A program made the position numbers and the translations under genes. Below are positions 17,653 through 27,082 of a stretch of DNA of 64,000 nucleotides, piece after piece (the stretch's first letter is position 1; the number at the start of each line of letters is the position of its first letter). The notes under the pieces are model-generated. The model saw only the letters and a program-made list of their open reading frames with translations, searched no databases and had not been told where the DNA came from. Source of the stretch: DTU098 sp964498525 (lineage in GTDB: Bacteria; Bacillota; Desulfotomaculia; Desulfotomaculales; Pelotomaculaceae); NCBI GenBank assembly GCA_964498525.1, contig CAZCGU010000008.1, positions 108,779-172,778 of the forward strand, written 5' to 3'.

Positions 17653-18348
17653 TTGAAAAGCTACCGGTGGGCCGTTGTTCTGGTTGGTCTGGTCCTGGGG
17701 ATTATGCTTTCGGCCCAGTACCGTGTTACCAGGGAGATTCAGGCCAGCGAACCGGTCCAAAGAGCCCGTGAACTTTCCACTCAGGTGGAGAAACTCAGGG
17801 CTGATCGGGATGACTTCCAGGACGGGGTGGATAACCTGCGTTCTCAATTGGATAAAGTAACCGCCGGCCCCCTGGTCTCCGAAATAAAGGAGGCGCTGGA
17901 ACATGCCAGGGTTTTAGCCGGGGTAAGCGAATTGAGCGGTCAGGGTGTGGAGGTTACTTTAAACGACAGCAATGTTGCTCTTAAGCCTGGTCAAAACCCG
18001 AACCTTTATGTTCTGCATGATGAAGACATTTTACGGGTTCTGAACGAGTTAAGGGCGGCCGGGGCGGAAGCCCTTTCCATCAACGGACAAAGACTTCTGG
18101 CCACCACTGAAGTACGCTGCACCGGCCCGACAATTCTTTTGAACAAGAATAAGCGCCTGGCGCCACCCTATGTAATCACGGCCATCGGTAACCCGGATAC
18201 CCTGGAAAGTTCGCTCAAGATGAAAGGCGGGGTGGCGGAAACCCTCCAGTTTTGGGGGATTCAGGTTTCGGTAAAAAAAATACCGGAGGTAATTGTACCG
18301 GCCTACAGCGGCGGAATAAGGTTTGAGTATGCCAGGGCGGGGGATTAG
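17653..18348 (+). CDS. DUF881 protein (YlxW/YlxX type), first copy
   Basis: The product has one N-terminal membrane anchor (about residues 5-22), a coiled-coil stretch around residues 35-75, and a C-terminal DUF881 domain with LHDEDILRVLNELRAAGAEALSING cut short here as its core signature. The family is found between divIB and sbp in Firmicutes; its molecular role is not established. TTG 17653 has GGAGG 8 nt upstream, better than GTG 17644. It is followed 3 nt later by a paralogue. Confidence 0.9.
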   Translation: MKSYRWAVVLVGLVLGIMLSAQYRVTREIQASEPVQRARELSTQVEKLRADRDDFQDGVDNLRSQLDKVTAGPLVSEIKEALEHARVLAGVSELSGQGVEVTLNDSNVALKPGQNPNLYVLHDEDILRVLNELRAAGAEALSINGQRLLATTEVRCTGPTILLNKNKRLAPPYVITAIGNPDTLESSLKMKGGVAETLQFWGIQVSVKKIPEVIVPAYSGGIRFEYARAGD

Positions 18349-18351
18349 GAC

Positions 18352-19062
18352 ATGGCCTTAAACAGAATAACATATTTCTATATAACAATATTTGCTGTTG
18401 TGGTAGGCCTGATGCTGGCCTTACAGTTTCGCACGGCCAGCAGCAGGGATCTGTCGGTTCCCCTTGACAGGGCCCAGGAATTAACCATTGAAAAAAAACA
18501 ATTGGAGAAGGATGTTAATCAACTCCAGGAAGAGGCCACGGACTTGGAATCAAAGTTGGAGGAGGCAGTGAAAAGTCATGCCGGTGCCGCCGGAGCGCTG
18601 GAAAGCGAATTGTATAAAATAAAATTGTATGCGGGTCTTCTGCCGGTTGTGGGACCGGGAGTGGAAGTGGGACTGGATAGTACACCCGGCGCCGGCATGC
18701 GATACGGTGATCATGAGGGCTATATTATTAAGGATGAAGATCTTTTAAAAGTTTTAAACGACCTGCGCGGCGCCGGTTCTGAGGCAATTGCGGTAAACGG
18801 CCAGAGAATTCTTGCCACCAGCGAGGTCCGCCTGGCGGGAAATCACATTAATGTGAATCTTACCCGGCTCTCATCACCATACAAGATCATTGCCATAGGT
18901 AATCCAGGTACGCTTAAAAGCAGCCTGGAATTAAAAGGCGGGCTGGTGGAGTACCTGAGTGAGCAAGGGGCGCTGGTAAGTGTGGAAACCAAGGAACAAA
19001 TCCGGGTTCCTGCTTATGACGGGCCCCTGCGCCTGGAATACGCCAGGCCTGCCCAGAAATAA
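18352..19062 (+). CDS. DUF881 protein (YlxW/YlxX type), second copy
   Basis: This is a paralogue of the preceding gene, 236 residues, with an N-terminal anchor, a coiled coil rich in Glu and Lys (about residues 40-80), and a DUF881 domain with IIKDEDLLKVLNDLRGAGSE and the repeated motif AIGNPGTLKSSLELKGG. The tandem pair corresponds to ylxW and ylxX of Bacillus. It is likely anchored outside the membrane, near the division complex, by genomic context only. The start follows a G-rich stretch and is coupled to the upstream stop. Confidence 0.9.
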   Translation: MALNRITYFYITIFAVVVGLMLALQFRTASSRDLSVPLDRAQELTIEKKQLEKDVNQLQEEATDLESKLEEAVKSHAGAAGALESELYKIKLYAGLLPVVGPGVEVGLDSTPGAGMRYGDHEGYIIKDEDLLKVLNDLRGAGSEAIAVNGQRILATSEVRLAGNHINVNLTRLSSPYKIIAIGNPGTLKSSLELKGGLVEYLSEQGALVSVETKEQIRVPAYDGPLRLEYARPAQK

Positions 19063-19120
19063 GTTTTGGTATTTTGGGGAATTCCAATAAATACTTGATG
19101 GTCGAAGGTGATGGCTTGAA

Positions 19121-19462
19121 ATGTGGTTAGGGCTCTGGTTAACTGTCATCGGAATCACAGCGGGTGTTCTAATCGGGCTCAACATGCCCGTGGTCCTGCC
19201 CCATGCCTACGCCAAATATTTATCCGTGGCGGCCCTGGCGGCGCTGGACTCGGTTTTTGGCGGTTTGCGTGCCGCCATGGAAGAGCATTTTGATAACACA
19301 ATTTTTATAACCGGTTTTTTCAGTAATGCTTTGCTGGCTGCAGGTCTGGCCTTTATAGGAGAACGTCTTGGAATCGATCTATACCTGGCCGCAGTGGTGG
19401 CCTTCGGAGTCAGGTTGTTCCAGAACCTTGCCATTATCCGCCGTCACCTTTTAAAAAAATAA
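19121..19462 (+). CDS. sbp: Small basic protein Sbp (DUF1290)
   Basis: This is a 113-residue membrane protein with about three hydrophobic segments and a basic C terminus (RRHLLKK). It contains the DUF1290 hallmark YLSVAALAALDSVFGGLRA. The gene is found directly upstream of ftsA in many Firmicutes, as here; its function is unknown. GAAGGTGATGG upstream provides the ribosome site. Confidence 0.9.
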   Translation: MWLGLWLTVIGITAGVLIGLNMPVVLPHAYAKYLSVAALAALDSVFGGLRAAMEEHFDNTIFITGFFSNALLAAGLAFIGERLGIDLYLAAVVAFGVRLFQNLAIIRRHLLKK

Positions 19463-19535
19463 ATTTTAAAAAGGGAAATCGCCATTCACGTGGAATCCTA
19501 ACAAACAGTCAAAGTTTGGTCGGGAGGCGCCCTCG

Positions 19536-20732
19536 TTGGCAAAAGTTCTTCCTGCTGTCTTAACGGGGCTTGATCCAGGCACTTCGAAGACAGCCGTGAT
19601 CATTGCCCTGATCCGTAAAGGAGCCCTTGAGCTAGTGGGATCAGGGGAAGCCCCAAGCGTGGGAATCCGCAAGGGGGCAATAGAGAACCCATCTCTCACG
19701 GCAAAGTCCGTTAAACAAGCCCTGGAAAAAGCGGAAAAGATGGCAGGGATCAGGGCAGGCAGGGTTTTTGTTAGCTATTGCAGCTCCAACGCGGGTGTTA
19801 TAGATTTCCCGGGCGGATTTACAATGGACAGCCACGGCTTATATCCCGGGGCAAGTCCCGCAATTACGGGATCCGGTTCCTGCCCGGGTCCAGCCGGGGC
19901 GCCGCCCGGCCGGAGGATCGTTAAGCGGCTTCCGGCGGTTTTAACCAGAACTGGTCCTGAACGGAAACAACCCTGCAGCCGGATTGTAACGGCCCCTTCC
20001 GAAGAAATTACGAATCTGATCGAGTGCGTGCGCCTCGCTGGTCCGGCAGTTCAGGAAGTAATTTATAGTCCCCTGGCCGGTTCATACGCACTGCTTACAC
20101 CAGCCGAAAGGGAATTGGGAACAATTTTGCTGGATATTGGGGCGGGGCTAACCTCAATCAGTCTCTTCAACAGAGGTTTGCTTAAGGAAACAGCCGTGCT
20201 TCCCCTGGGGGGAGAGCACCTGACCGGCGACCTGGCTATCGGGCTTCGTCTGTCCCTGAACCAGGCTGTGGAAGTATTAAAGGAATATGAGCTGGAAAAA
20301 ACTCCGCCGGAAGGGATCCACTGCGCGGGAACGGGTGTTGGTGGCGCTGTTGAAGGCCAGAAACCCCAGGATTTGATCCAGTCGATTATTGAGGCCAGAC
20401 TCACGGAGATCTTTACCCTGGCCGGCGGAGTAATCAAGGGTTTTGATTACCCCGGTCCCCCGCCTGGAGGAGTTGTAATTTACGGGGGCGTGTCCCAGTT
20501 AAGCGGATTGTCTTCTTGGGCAGAAAAAACATTACAGATGCCCGTTAGAATTGGCCGGCTGCAAAACCAGGGTTTACCTTTAAACCCTGCTTTCGCTAAT
20601 GCCCTGGGCCTTGTTCTTTACCGCCTGGCCCGCCTGCCGGGTAAAAAGAAGATTTCCAGGGACTGCCGGGAACAGAGTGAGGGTTTTGTGGGCAAGGTAT
20701 TCAACTGGTTCGAAGATCGAAACAAGAGATGA
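19536..20732 (+). CDS. ftsA: FtsA-like actin-family division protein (divergent)
   Basis: FtsA tethers FtsZ to the membrane. The actin-type phosphate loop GLDPGTSKTAVIIALI is at residues 10-25, LLDIGAGLTSISLF is the second phosphate motif, and VVIYGGVSQLSGL the adenosine motif. The C terminus EGFVGKVFNWFEDRNKR looks like the amphipathic membrane-targeting helix. The middle part corresponding to subdomain 1C is shortened and Gly/Pro-rich, so the protein is divergent. TTG 19536 follows GGGAGG at 9 nt. Position before ftsZ supports the call. Confidence 0.86.
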   Translation: MAKVLPAVLTGLDPGTSKTAVIIALIRKGALELVGSGEAPSVGIRKGAIENPSLTAKSVKQALEKAEKMAGIRAGRVFVSYCSSNAGVIDFPGGFTMDSHGLYPGASPAITGSGSCPGPAGAPPGRRIVKRLPAVLTRTGPERKQPCSRIVTAPSEEITNLIECVRLAGPAVQEVIYSPLAGSYALLTPAERELGTILLDIGAGLTSISLFNRGLLKETAVLPLGGEHLTGDLAIGLRLSLNQAVEVLKEYELEKTPPEGIHCAGTGVGGAVEGQKPQDLIQSIIEARLTEIFTLAGGVIKGFDYPGPPPGGVVIYGGVSQLSGLSSWAEKTLQMPVRIGRLQNQGLPLNPAFANALGLVLYRLARLPGKKKISRDCREQSEGFVGKVFNWFEDRNKR

Positions 20733-20837
20733 TCCGGGCTGTCAACCGGCACGCTGATTCAAGCAGTAACAGGCGCCAGATGTGGCGATTTTCGTAATAA
20801 ATTCATGGGATAGTAATAATGGAGGGGGACTAAAGGC

Positions 20838-21887
20838 ATGCTTGACTTTGAACTCGACCTTGACCAGTTCGCCAACATAAAGGTTATTGGGGTTGGGGGA
20901 GGTGGGAATAACGCGGTAAACCGGATGATTCACGCGGGTCTCAAAGGGGTTGAGTTTATTGCGGTAAACACCGACGTCCAGGCGCTTTACCTGGCGCAGT
21001 CCAACCACAAGATTCAAATCGGCTCCAAGCTGACCAAAGGCCTGGGATCCGGCGGCAATCCCGAAATCGGTCAAAAAGCGGCCGAAGAAAGCCGTGACGA
21101 GATCTTGCAGGTTCTGAAAGGTTCTGACATGGTTTTTGTTACAGCAGGTATGGGCGGGGGTACAGGCACCGGGGCTGCTCCCATTGTGGCCGAAGTTGCC
21201 AAGGAACTGGGAGCCCTTACTGTAGGAGTTGTAACCAAGCCGTTCACATTTGAAGGCCGTAAAAGGGCTAACCAGGCGGATACGGGTATTGAGACCCTTA
21301 AGGAAAAGGTTGACACGTTGATTACCATTCCCAACGACAGGCTATTGCAAGTGATTGAAAAGCAAACATCCATTGTTGAAGCCTTTCGAATTGCGGATGA
21401 CGTGCTGCGCCAGGGAGTGCAGGGAATTTCCGACCTGATTGCCGTGCCGGGCTTAATAAACCTTGATTTTGCGGATGTCAAGACCATCATGAGGGAAACT
21501 GGTTCCGCCTTAATGGGTATCGGTATCGCCAGTGGAGACAACAGAGCTACGGAGGCTGCCCGGGCATCTATTTCCAGCCCGTTACTGGAGACATCCATTG
21601 AGGGGGCCAGGGGAGTCTTGTTGAATATTACAGGTGGGGCTTCCCTGGGTCTGTTTGAGGTAAACGAGGCGGCGGATATTATTGCCCAGGCCGCTGATCC
21701 TGAGGCCAATATTATTTTTGGAGCTGTTATTGACGAGCGGATGGAAGATGATGTCAGGGTTACCGTCATCGCCACAGGATTTGATCAGCGGCCGGCCAAA
21801 AAAGCACGTCCCATAGATGAACTGGAGATCAAACCCCTCGCCAGTCATGATGATCTGGATATTCCGGCATTTTTACGCAGACGCTAA
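20838..21887 (+). CDS. ftsZ: Cell division GTPase FtsZ
   Basis: FtsZ is the tubulin-like GTPase that forms the division ring. Visible motifs are VIGVGGGGNNAVNRM at the N terminus, the tubulin signature GGGTGTGAAP near residues 103-112, and the T7 loop region NLDFADVKTIM. The C-terminal peptide DIPAFLRRR, after a short linker, is the binding site for FtsA and SepF in the family. GGAGGGGG lies upstream of ATG 20838. A terminator follows 11 nt after the stop. Confidence 0.98.
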   Translation: MLDFELDLDQFANIKVIGVGGGGNNAVNRMIHAGLKGVEFIAVNTDVQALYLAQSNHKIQIGSKLTKGLGSGGNPEIGQKAAEESRDEILQVLKGSDMVFVTAGMGGGTGTGAAPIVAEVAKELGALTVGVVTKPFTFEGRKRANQADTGIETLKEKVDTLITIPNDRLLQVIEKQTSIVEAFRIADDVLRQGVQGISDLIAVPGLINLDFADVKTIMRETGSALMGIGIASGDNRATEAARASISSPLLETSIEGARGVLLNITGGASLGLFEVNEAADIIAQAADPEANIIFGAVIDERMEDDVRVTVIATGFDQRPAKKARPIDELEIKPLASHDDLDIPAFLRRR

Positions 21888-21897
21888 AGGATTAACT

Positions 21898-21920
21898 CCC
21901 CCTGCCGGACAGGGGGTTTT
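21898..21920 (+). terminator. Rho-independent terminator after ftsZ
   Basis: A 7-bp stem CCCCCTG / CAGGGGG with a 5-nt loop is followed by TTTT. It lies 10 nt after the ftsZ stop codon and likely ends the division operon. Confidence 0.8.
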
Positions 21921-22155
21921 CCGTTGCAATGGGGTATATTTAAATCCCTCCCCAGTAAAGCTATAAAAAAACTGCGGGGAGATAAAAACAAAGGAGGTGA
22001 AAAGCCTGGTTTTCTGACAGGTTTGCAAGGAAAGACGGGTTGGTTATTGCGCCGGCTTGCAGCCTGCGGTCTGCCTTCCGTTAGTCACCGGAAGAGAAAC
22101 CTAATCAGGGTTACCTTGGATTAAACTGGCAGGTTGGTTTCAGAAACCAGGAGCA

Positions 22156-23205
22156 ATGGATAAAAACATAAGCCCGCGACTGACTATGCTGGCCGGCAGC
22201 GCCGGGTGAGCGGCAAAACTAAGTCCCCAGGACCTGGCCCAGGTACTGCGCCAGCTGACCCCGGTGGAGGATCCGGACTTGCTGGTGGGTTCCTCCACCA
22301 GTGACGATGCGGCGGTTTATCGTCTCAATGACGAAACAGCCATTGTCCAGACTGTTGATTACTTTACCCCGGTGGTGGACGATCCCTATATCTTCGGTTC
22401 CATTACCGCGGCAAATGCCTTGAGCGACATTTACGCCATGGGGGCAAAACCGCTCCTGGCCCTGAACATTATCGGCTTTCCCTGCAAGGAGCTGTCCCTG
22501 GATGTTTTAGTGGAAATTCTGAGGGGCGGTGCCGACAAGGTTAAGGAAGCCGGGGCCCTGATGGTGGGCGGCCACACCATTGAAGATAAGGAGCCAAAAT
22601 ACGGGCTTGCCGTTACCGGTCTGGTGCATCCGGACAAAGTAATAAAAAATGCCGGGGCGCTTCCGGGGGATGCCCTGATCCTGACCAAACCCCTGGGTAT
22701 CGGAATTATTGTTACCGCAGTTAAAGGTGAACTGGCTGATGACCGGACATGCGCCAGTGCCATAAGATTGATGGAGACGCTGAATGACCGGGCTTCCCGG
22801 GTTATGGTCGAAGCCGGGGCACATGCCTGCACAGACATAACGGGCTTTGGATTGCTGGGCCATCTTTACGAAATGGCAGCAGCCGGCGGTGTGGGCGCCC
22901 TCATTAGTTTGTCCCAAATACCTGTTCTGGAACAGGTCCGTGAGCTGGCTTCGCTGGGGTTGATCCCCGCCGGAGCTTACCGGAATCTGGATTATCTGAA
23001 AAAAAGGCTGCAATGGGACAGTTCCATCGGTGAAACAGATAAACTAATCCTCACTGACCCCCAGACTTCGGGGGGCCTTTTGATGGCCGTCCCCGGGGAA
23101 AAAGCGGCAGACACATTGGCAGCCCTTAAGGCTGAAGGTGTAGCGGGGGCAAAAATTGGTATGATTGTTTCCAGGGAAGAGCCCTCGATCACCATTGAAG
23201 GGTAA
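22156..23205 (+). CDS. selD: Selenide, water dikinase SelD, itself a selenoprotein (TGA = Sec at codon 18)
   Basis: SelD makes selenophosphate from selenide and ATP for selenocysteine and selenouridine synthesis. From ATG 22156 the frame reads MDKNISPRLTMLAGSAG, then TGA (22207-22209), then AAKLSPQDLAQ, and continues open to 23205. In the family the residue before AAK is the catalytic Cys or Sec (GCAAK/GUAAK), so the TGA is read as selenocysteine. Reading through gives 349 residues, the normal SelD size; the open frame without it starts only at 22264 and would lack the catalytic residue. AGGAG lies just 2 nt before ATG, an unusually short gap. Confidence 0.9.
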
Positions 23206-23366
23206 GCCCCAACAAACTTGCCTGTACCCCCGGGGATGGGGAAGCATAATCAAAGGGCATTGACCCGGTTACACCCTGCATCCTGTCCGGTATGGTTTTT
23301 TACCTTGACCGGCCGGGGGAATCAGGAAAGCCGGATTTGTTTACATAAGATAAAATTGCTATGTAA

Positions 23367-23408
23367 AACACCCGCTTAAGGCCTTGGGGGATAAGCAGGT
23401 GTTTTTTT
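23367..23408 (+). terminator. Terminator after selD (first of two)
   Basis: Arms AACACCCGCTTA (23367-23378) and TAAGCAGGTGTT (23392-23403) pair with one mismatch across a 13-nt loop, followed by a run of T. A strong intrinsic terminator. Confidence 0.8.
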
Positions 23409-23430
23409 GGAGCGGAAGCAAGTTTTTTTG

Positions 23431-23457
23431 AAGCCGGTTAACCGGCTTCTTTTTTTG
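23431..23457. terminator. Perfect 20-bp palindrome with T tract (second terminator)
   Basis: GAAGCCGGTTAACCGGCTTC at 23431-23450 is a perfect palindrome followed by TTTTTT. It lies 23 nt after the previous terminator, giving a tandem terminator. Confidence 0.75.
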
Positions 23458-23707
23458 GGGGCGTCTGCACGGGACACAACGTACCCCTGTACTGCGGCCT
23501 GGGGCTTTTTAAAACAAAGAAATAAAGCAGCAGCGTAGAAAGGAGCCCTGCAGCGGCTTTCAATAAGCAAAAACAGTGATATTTGCAGTAAAATGTCTGG
23601 GAATAATTAGTTGGCGTGGTCAGAACACGACAAATTCTCCAGCCCGTACAATGTATAATAAGGCCAGTGTTGTAGTTATTTTACTATTCAGTCATAAAGC
23701 AAGAAAG
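23458..23707. other. Intergenic stretch before spoIIGA promoter
   Basis: No gene is supported; a 64-residue minus-strand frame (23376-23570) runs through the terminators and is rejected. A TATAAT at 23654-23659 has no fitting -35. Sequence ACGACA near 23625 weakly resembles a Spo0A box in reverse. Confidence 0.4.
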
Positions 23708-23737
23708 TTGACGATAAAATGAAATTGTAGGTATAGC
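23708..23737 (+). promoter_or_regulatory. Possible Spo0A-controlled promoter of spoIIGA-sigE
   Basis: TTGACG (23708-23713) and TATAGC (23732-23737) are spaced 18 bp. TGACGAT at 23709-23715 matches six of seven positions of the Spo0A box TGNCGAA and overlaps the -35, as 0A boxes do at spoIIG in Bacillus. The box call is inference. Confidence 0.45.
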
Positions 23738-23781
23738 ATTTCCCCCCGGGGTATGCCTTAAAGGAACGGGAGTATAATTCC

Positions 23782-24699
23782 ATGGCGGCCTTTACCGTCT
23801 ATCTCGATCAGGTTTTCCTGGGCAACATGGTCATGAATTACGCTATCCTGTGGGCTGCTGCAAAGCTTAGCCGCGCCCCGGTTAGAAAAGGCCGGCTTGC
23901 CGCAGGTGCGGCCCTGGGCGCCGGTTATGCCCTCGTCACTTTATTCCCCGGCTGCGGCCTTTTCTTGACACTGGGCTGTAAAACTATCGCGTCCGTTATA
24001 ATCACTGCAGTAACATTTTCTCCTGTTCCTCTGCGGCTGTTTTTTACCTGTCTTGGTTGTTTTTATCTAACGTCCCTGGGGCTGGGGGGGCTGGCATTGG
24101 GGGTCATCTTCTTTCTTCACGCCGGCGCCATAACCAGCCTCAATGAGGTGGGCATGATCATCAACGGGCACCTTTGGACGGGAATTCTTCTCGGGCTTGC
24201 GGCCTTGGGAGCGGCTGTAAAAGGTTTGGCCGCACTGCAAAGAAAAGGTTTGTGGGAAAAACTTTTTAAAATTCCTGTTTTAATCCGCTCGGGCTGTAAT
24301 CAGGTTAAGATTGACGCGTTTTTGGATACGGGGAACCAGTTAACTGATCCCCTGACCGGGCGCCCGGTGATTGTTGTTGAGTACAGCCTTTTAAAACCTC
24401 TTCTGCCGTTGCAGGTGCGCCCTTTTTTTGAAGCAGAGGGGGAGGCTGATATCTGGGAGGTTTTAAGCTCTTTGGGGGGGGACAGTGATGCTTCGCGTTT
24501 CAGCGCCATTCCCTTCCAGTCCCTGGGTAAGTCCAGGGGGCTGATCCTTGGTTATCGTCCGGATGAAATATTACTGGAGCAGCCTGGCCGGCAACCCCGG
24601 GCTGTCACGGCTATACTGGCCATTTACCGGAATAGTTTGGTTCCCGACGGGTCTTATCAGGCGCTGCTGGGGCCAGACCTGCTTAACCTGGCCCCGTAG
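23782..24699 (+). CDS. spoIIGA: SpoIIGA, sigma-E processing protease
   Basis: SpoIIGA is a mother-cell membrane aspartic protease that removes the pro-sequence of sigma-E after asymmetric division. The 305-residue protein has an N-terminal half with about five membrane segments and a C-terminal soluble half with the protease motif FLDTGNQLTDPLTGRPV (Asp in DTGN). The gene lies directly upstream of its substrate gene sigE. ATG 23782 follows GGAACGGGAG. Confidence 0.95.
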   Translation: MAAFTVYLDQVFLGNMVMNYAILWAAAKLSRAPVRKGRLAAGAALGAGYALVTLFPGCGLFLTLGCKTIASVIITAVTFSPVPLRLFFTCLGCFYLTSLGLGGLALGVIFFLHAGAITSLNEVGMIINGHLWTGILLGLAALGAAVKGLAALQRKGLWEKLFKIPVLIRSGCNQVKIDAFLDTGNQLTDPLTGRPVIVVEYSLLKPLLPLQVRPFFEAEGEADIWEVLSSLGGDSDASRFSAIPFQSLGKSRGLILGYRPDEILLEQPGRQPRAVTAILAIYRNSLVPDGSYQALLGPDLLNLAP

Positions 24700-24950
24700 C
24701 ATGCTTTCACAGGCGCCGGTCCCGGCCCGCGGGGATGACGTCCTTAAAATAAAAAATCCGGCTTCCTGGCCGGGGTTTTGCGGGAAGGGAAGTGCTTGAC
24801 ACACCTAAAAGGGCCGGCTGCAGGACAGGTATCTTTTTTCTGCTTTAACGGGATATTCACCTTGTTTAACGAAATTCGAAGCTCTGGTTAGCTGCCGGGC
24901 GGTCTGGTTGCCGGACAGTCGCAGCAACCCAACGGAGGGAGGATTGACGT

Positions 24951-25682
24951 GTGTTTTCTAAGATATTCTGGCGTACCCGCTGGAGAGTCCGCCTGGCCAT
25001 ACTGCGCCTGCTAATCTGGTTGGGCTGCCGGCCGGGTATCTATTATATCGGCAGCAGCGAAGCCCTGCCCCCACCTCTCAGTACCGATGAGGAGGTATTT
25101 TTAATCAACCGGCTGGAATCCGGGGACGGGGCGGTCAGGAGCATCCTAATTGAAAGAAACCTCAGGCTGGTAGTTTATATCGCCAGAAAATTTGAAAACA
25201 CCGGGGTGGGAATTGAAGATTTAGTATCAATCGGGACCATCGGCTTAATTAAAGCCGTTAACACCTTTGATCCCGCCAAGAAAATTAAGCTGGCCACTTA
25301 CGCTTCCCGTTGTATTGAGAATGAGATTCTCATGTACCTCAGGCGGAATAACAAAACCCGGGCGGAAGTTTCCTTTGACGAGCCGCTGAATATCGACTGG
25401 GACGGAAATGAACTGCTTCTGTCGGATGTTTTAGGTACGGAAAACGATGTCATCTATAAGTACATCGAAGACGAGGTAGATAAAAAGCTTCTTCATCTGG
25501 CGCTGCAAAAGCTTACCGGGCGGGAACGCAAAATAATGGAACTGCGTTTTGGCTTAAACAACGGTATGGAAAAAACTCAAAAGGAGGTTGCCGATCTTTT
25601 GGGGATATCCCAATCTTATATTTCCAGGTTGGAAAAAAGGATTATAAAAAGGTTGAAAAAGGAAATACACCGCATGGAATAA
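24951..25682 (+). CDS. sigE: Pro-sigma-E, early mother-cell sporulation sigma factor
   Basis: Sigma-E directs mother-cell transcription after septation. The basic, hydrophobic N-terminal pro-sequence (about residues 1-29) is followed by YYIGSSEALPPPLSTDEE, the region where SpoIIGA cuts in the family. Region 2 includes NLRLVVYIARKFENTGVGIE and region 4 ends GISQSYISRLEKRIIKRLK. GTG 24951 has GGAGGGAGG 8 nt upstream. It sits 250 nt after spoIIGA. Confidence 0.97.
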   Translation: MFSKIFWRTRWRVRLAILRLLIWLGCRPGIYYIGSSEALPPPLSTDEEVFLINRLESGDGAVRSILIERNLRLVVYIARKFENTGVGIEDLVSIGTIGLIKAVNTFDPAKKIKLATYASRCIENEILMYLRRNNKTRAEVSFDEPLNIDWDGNELLLSDVLGTENDVIYKYIEDEVDKKLLHLALQKLTGRERKIMELRFGLNNGMEKTQKEVADLLGISQSYISRLEKRIIKRLKKEIHRME

Positions 25683-25705
25683 GTTAAATATAAAGAAAAG
25701 AAAAG

Positions 25706-25752
25706 CCCCGGCAAACTCCCTCCCATCCCGGTTTGTAAAGGGGATGTTTTTT
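25706..25752 (+). terminator. Imperfect terminator after sigE
   Basis: CCCC/GGGG and CAAAC/GTTTG form an interrupted stem (25706-25743) followed by ATGTTTTTT. Moderate support. Confidence 0.4.
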
Positions 25753-25768
25753 ATGCTTTTCCGGGTGT

Positions 25769-25798
25769 GTATAAATCAATTTGGGCTTGGCAATAATG
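25769..25798 (+). promoter_or_regulatory. Sigma-F-like promoter upstream of sigG
   Basis: GTATA at 25769-25773 and GGCAATAATG at 25789-25798 are 15 bp apart. This matches the forespore sigma-F pattern described in Bacillus (GYATA, then a GG-rich A-rich -10). In Bacillus sigG is transcribed by sigma-F, so the site fits biologically. It lies 46 nt before the chosen sigG start. Confidence 0.6.
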
Positions 25799-25844
25799 AG
25801 ATTGAAAAACAAATATAATGCTTGATCAAGATGGGGGGCCCTCT

Positions 25845-26618
<774 letters not shown>

Positions 26619-26619
26619 T

Positions 26620-26641
26620 AAGGCCTGTAAGGGCCTTTTTT
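26620..26641 (+). terminator. Terminator after sigG
   Basis: AAGGCC / GGCCTT, 6-bp stem with 6-nt loop, followed by six or more T, starting 2 nt after the stop codon. Confidence 0.8.
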
Positions 26642-26732
26642 GTTTTAAGCAGGCAAAGCCAATGGTATTATTGTTCAAATTGTTGTTCAGTTGCCGGTCC
26701 CCCGCACATATAAATATAGGGGGGTGTTCGGT

Positions 26733-27011
26733 GTGGTGAAGATATCGGACCTGAGGGCGCGGGAAGTTGTTAACGTTGTGGACGGACGAAGACTCGGCTT
26801 AATTAAGGATATAGAAGTTGATATGGAGGAAGGAAAAATTACCGCTATCGTTTTGCCTGGTGAAGGGGGCAACAGGTTCCTGGGGTTCTTTGCCAAGGAG
26901 GAGGAGATTGTGGTGCCCTGGGAGAAGATTAAAAAAATTGGGGCGGACGTTATTTTGGTGGAGGTCAATACTTTTACCGACCCCAGGCACGAGCAGCATG
27001 TGAGGTGTTAA
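26733..27011 (+). CDS. PRC-barrel protein of the YlmC/YmxH family
   Basis: A 92-residue protein with one PRC-barrel domain, VKISDLRAREVVNVVDGRR at the start and VVPWEKIKKIGADVILV at the end. Family members (YlmC, YmxH) occur near sigE-sigG and in sporulation regulons of Bacillus; their biochemical role is not defined. GTG 26733 is preferred because GGGGGG at 26719-26724 is 8 nt upstream; GTG 26736 is adjacent and equally in frame. It lies between two terminators and is likely transcribed alone. Confidence 0.88.
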   Translation: MVKISDLRAREVVNVVDGRRLGLIKDIEVDMEEGKITAIVLPGEGGNRFLGFFAKEEEIVVPWEKIKKIGADVILVEVNTFTDPRHEQHVRC

Positions 27012-27056
27012 CACCAGTATAGTTTGCCAGTTGATATTACGGCTTTTCAGTCCGGG

Positions 27057-27082
27057 CCGGTTCGAACCGAACCGGATTTTTT
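27057..27082 (+). terminator. Terminator after the PRC-barrel gene
   Basis: Perfect 8-bp stem CCGGTTCG / CGAACCGG, loop AAC, followed by ATTTTTT. Confidence 0.85.

Noticed and set aside
21924..22124. 66-residue frame between ftsZ and selD
   Set aside because: It starts within the ftsZ terminator region, has no domain and no fitting ribosome site; an AAAGGAGGTG inside it leads to no useful frame.
22264..22264. GTG/TTG-type start of selD at 22264
   Set aside because: It would remove the catalytic Sec/Cys loop and the conserved lysine; the TGA read-through from 22156 restores the family N terminus.
23376..23570. Minus-strand 64-codon frame downstream of selD
   Set aside because: It runs through two intrinsic terminators and has no supporting signals.
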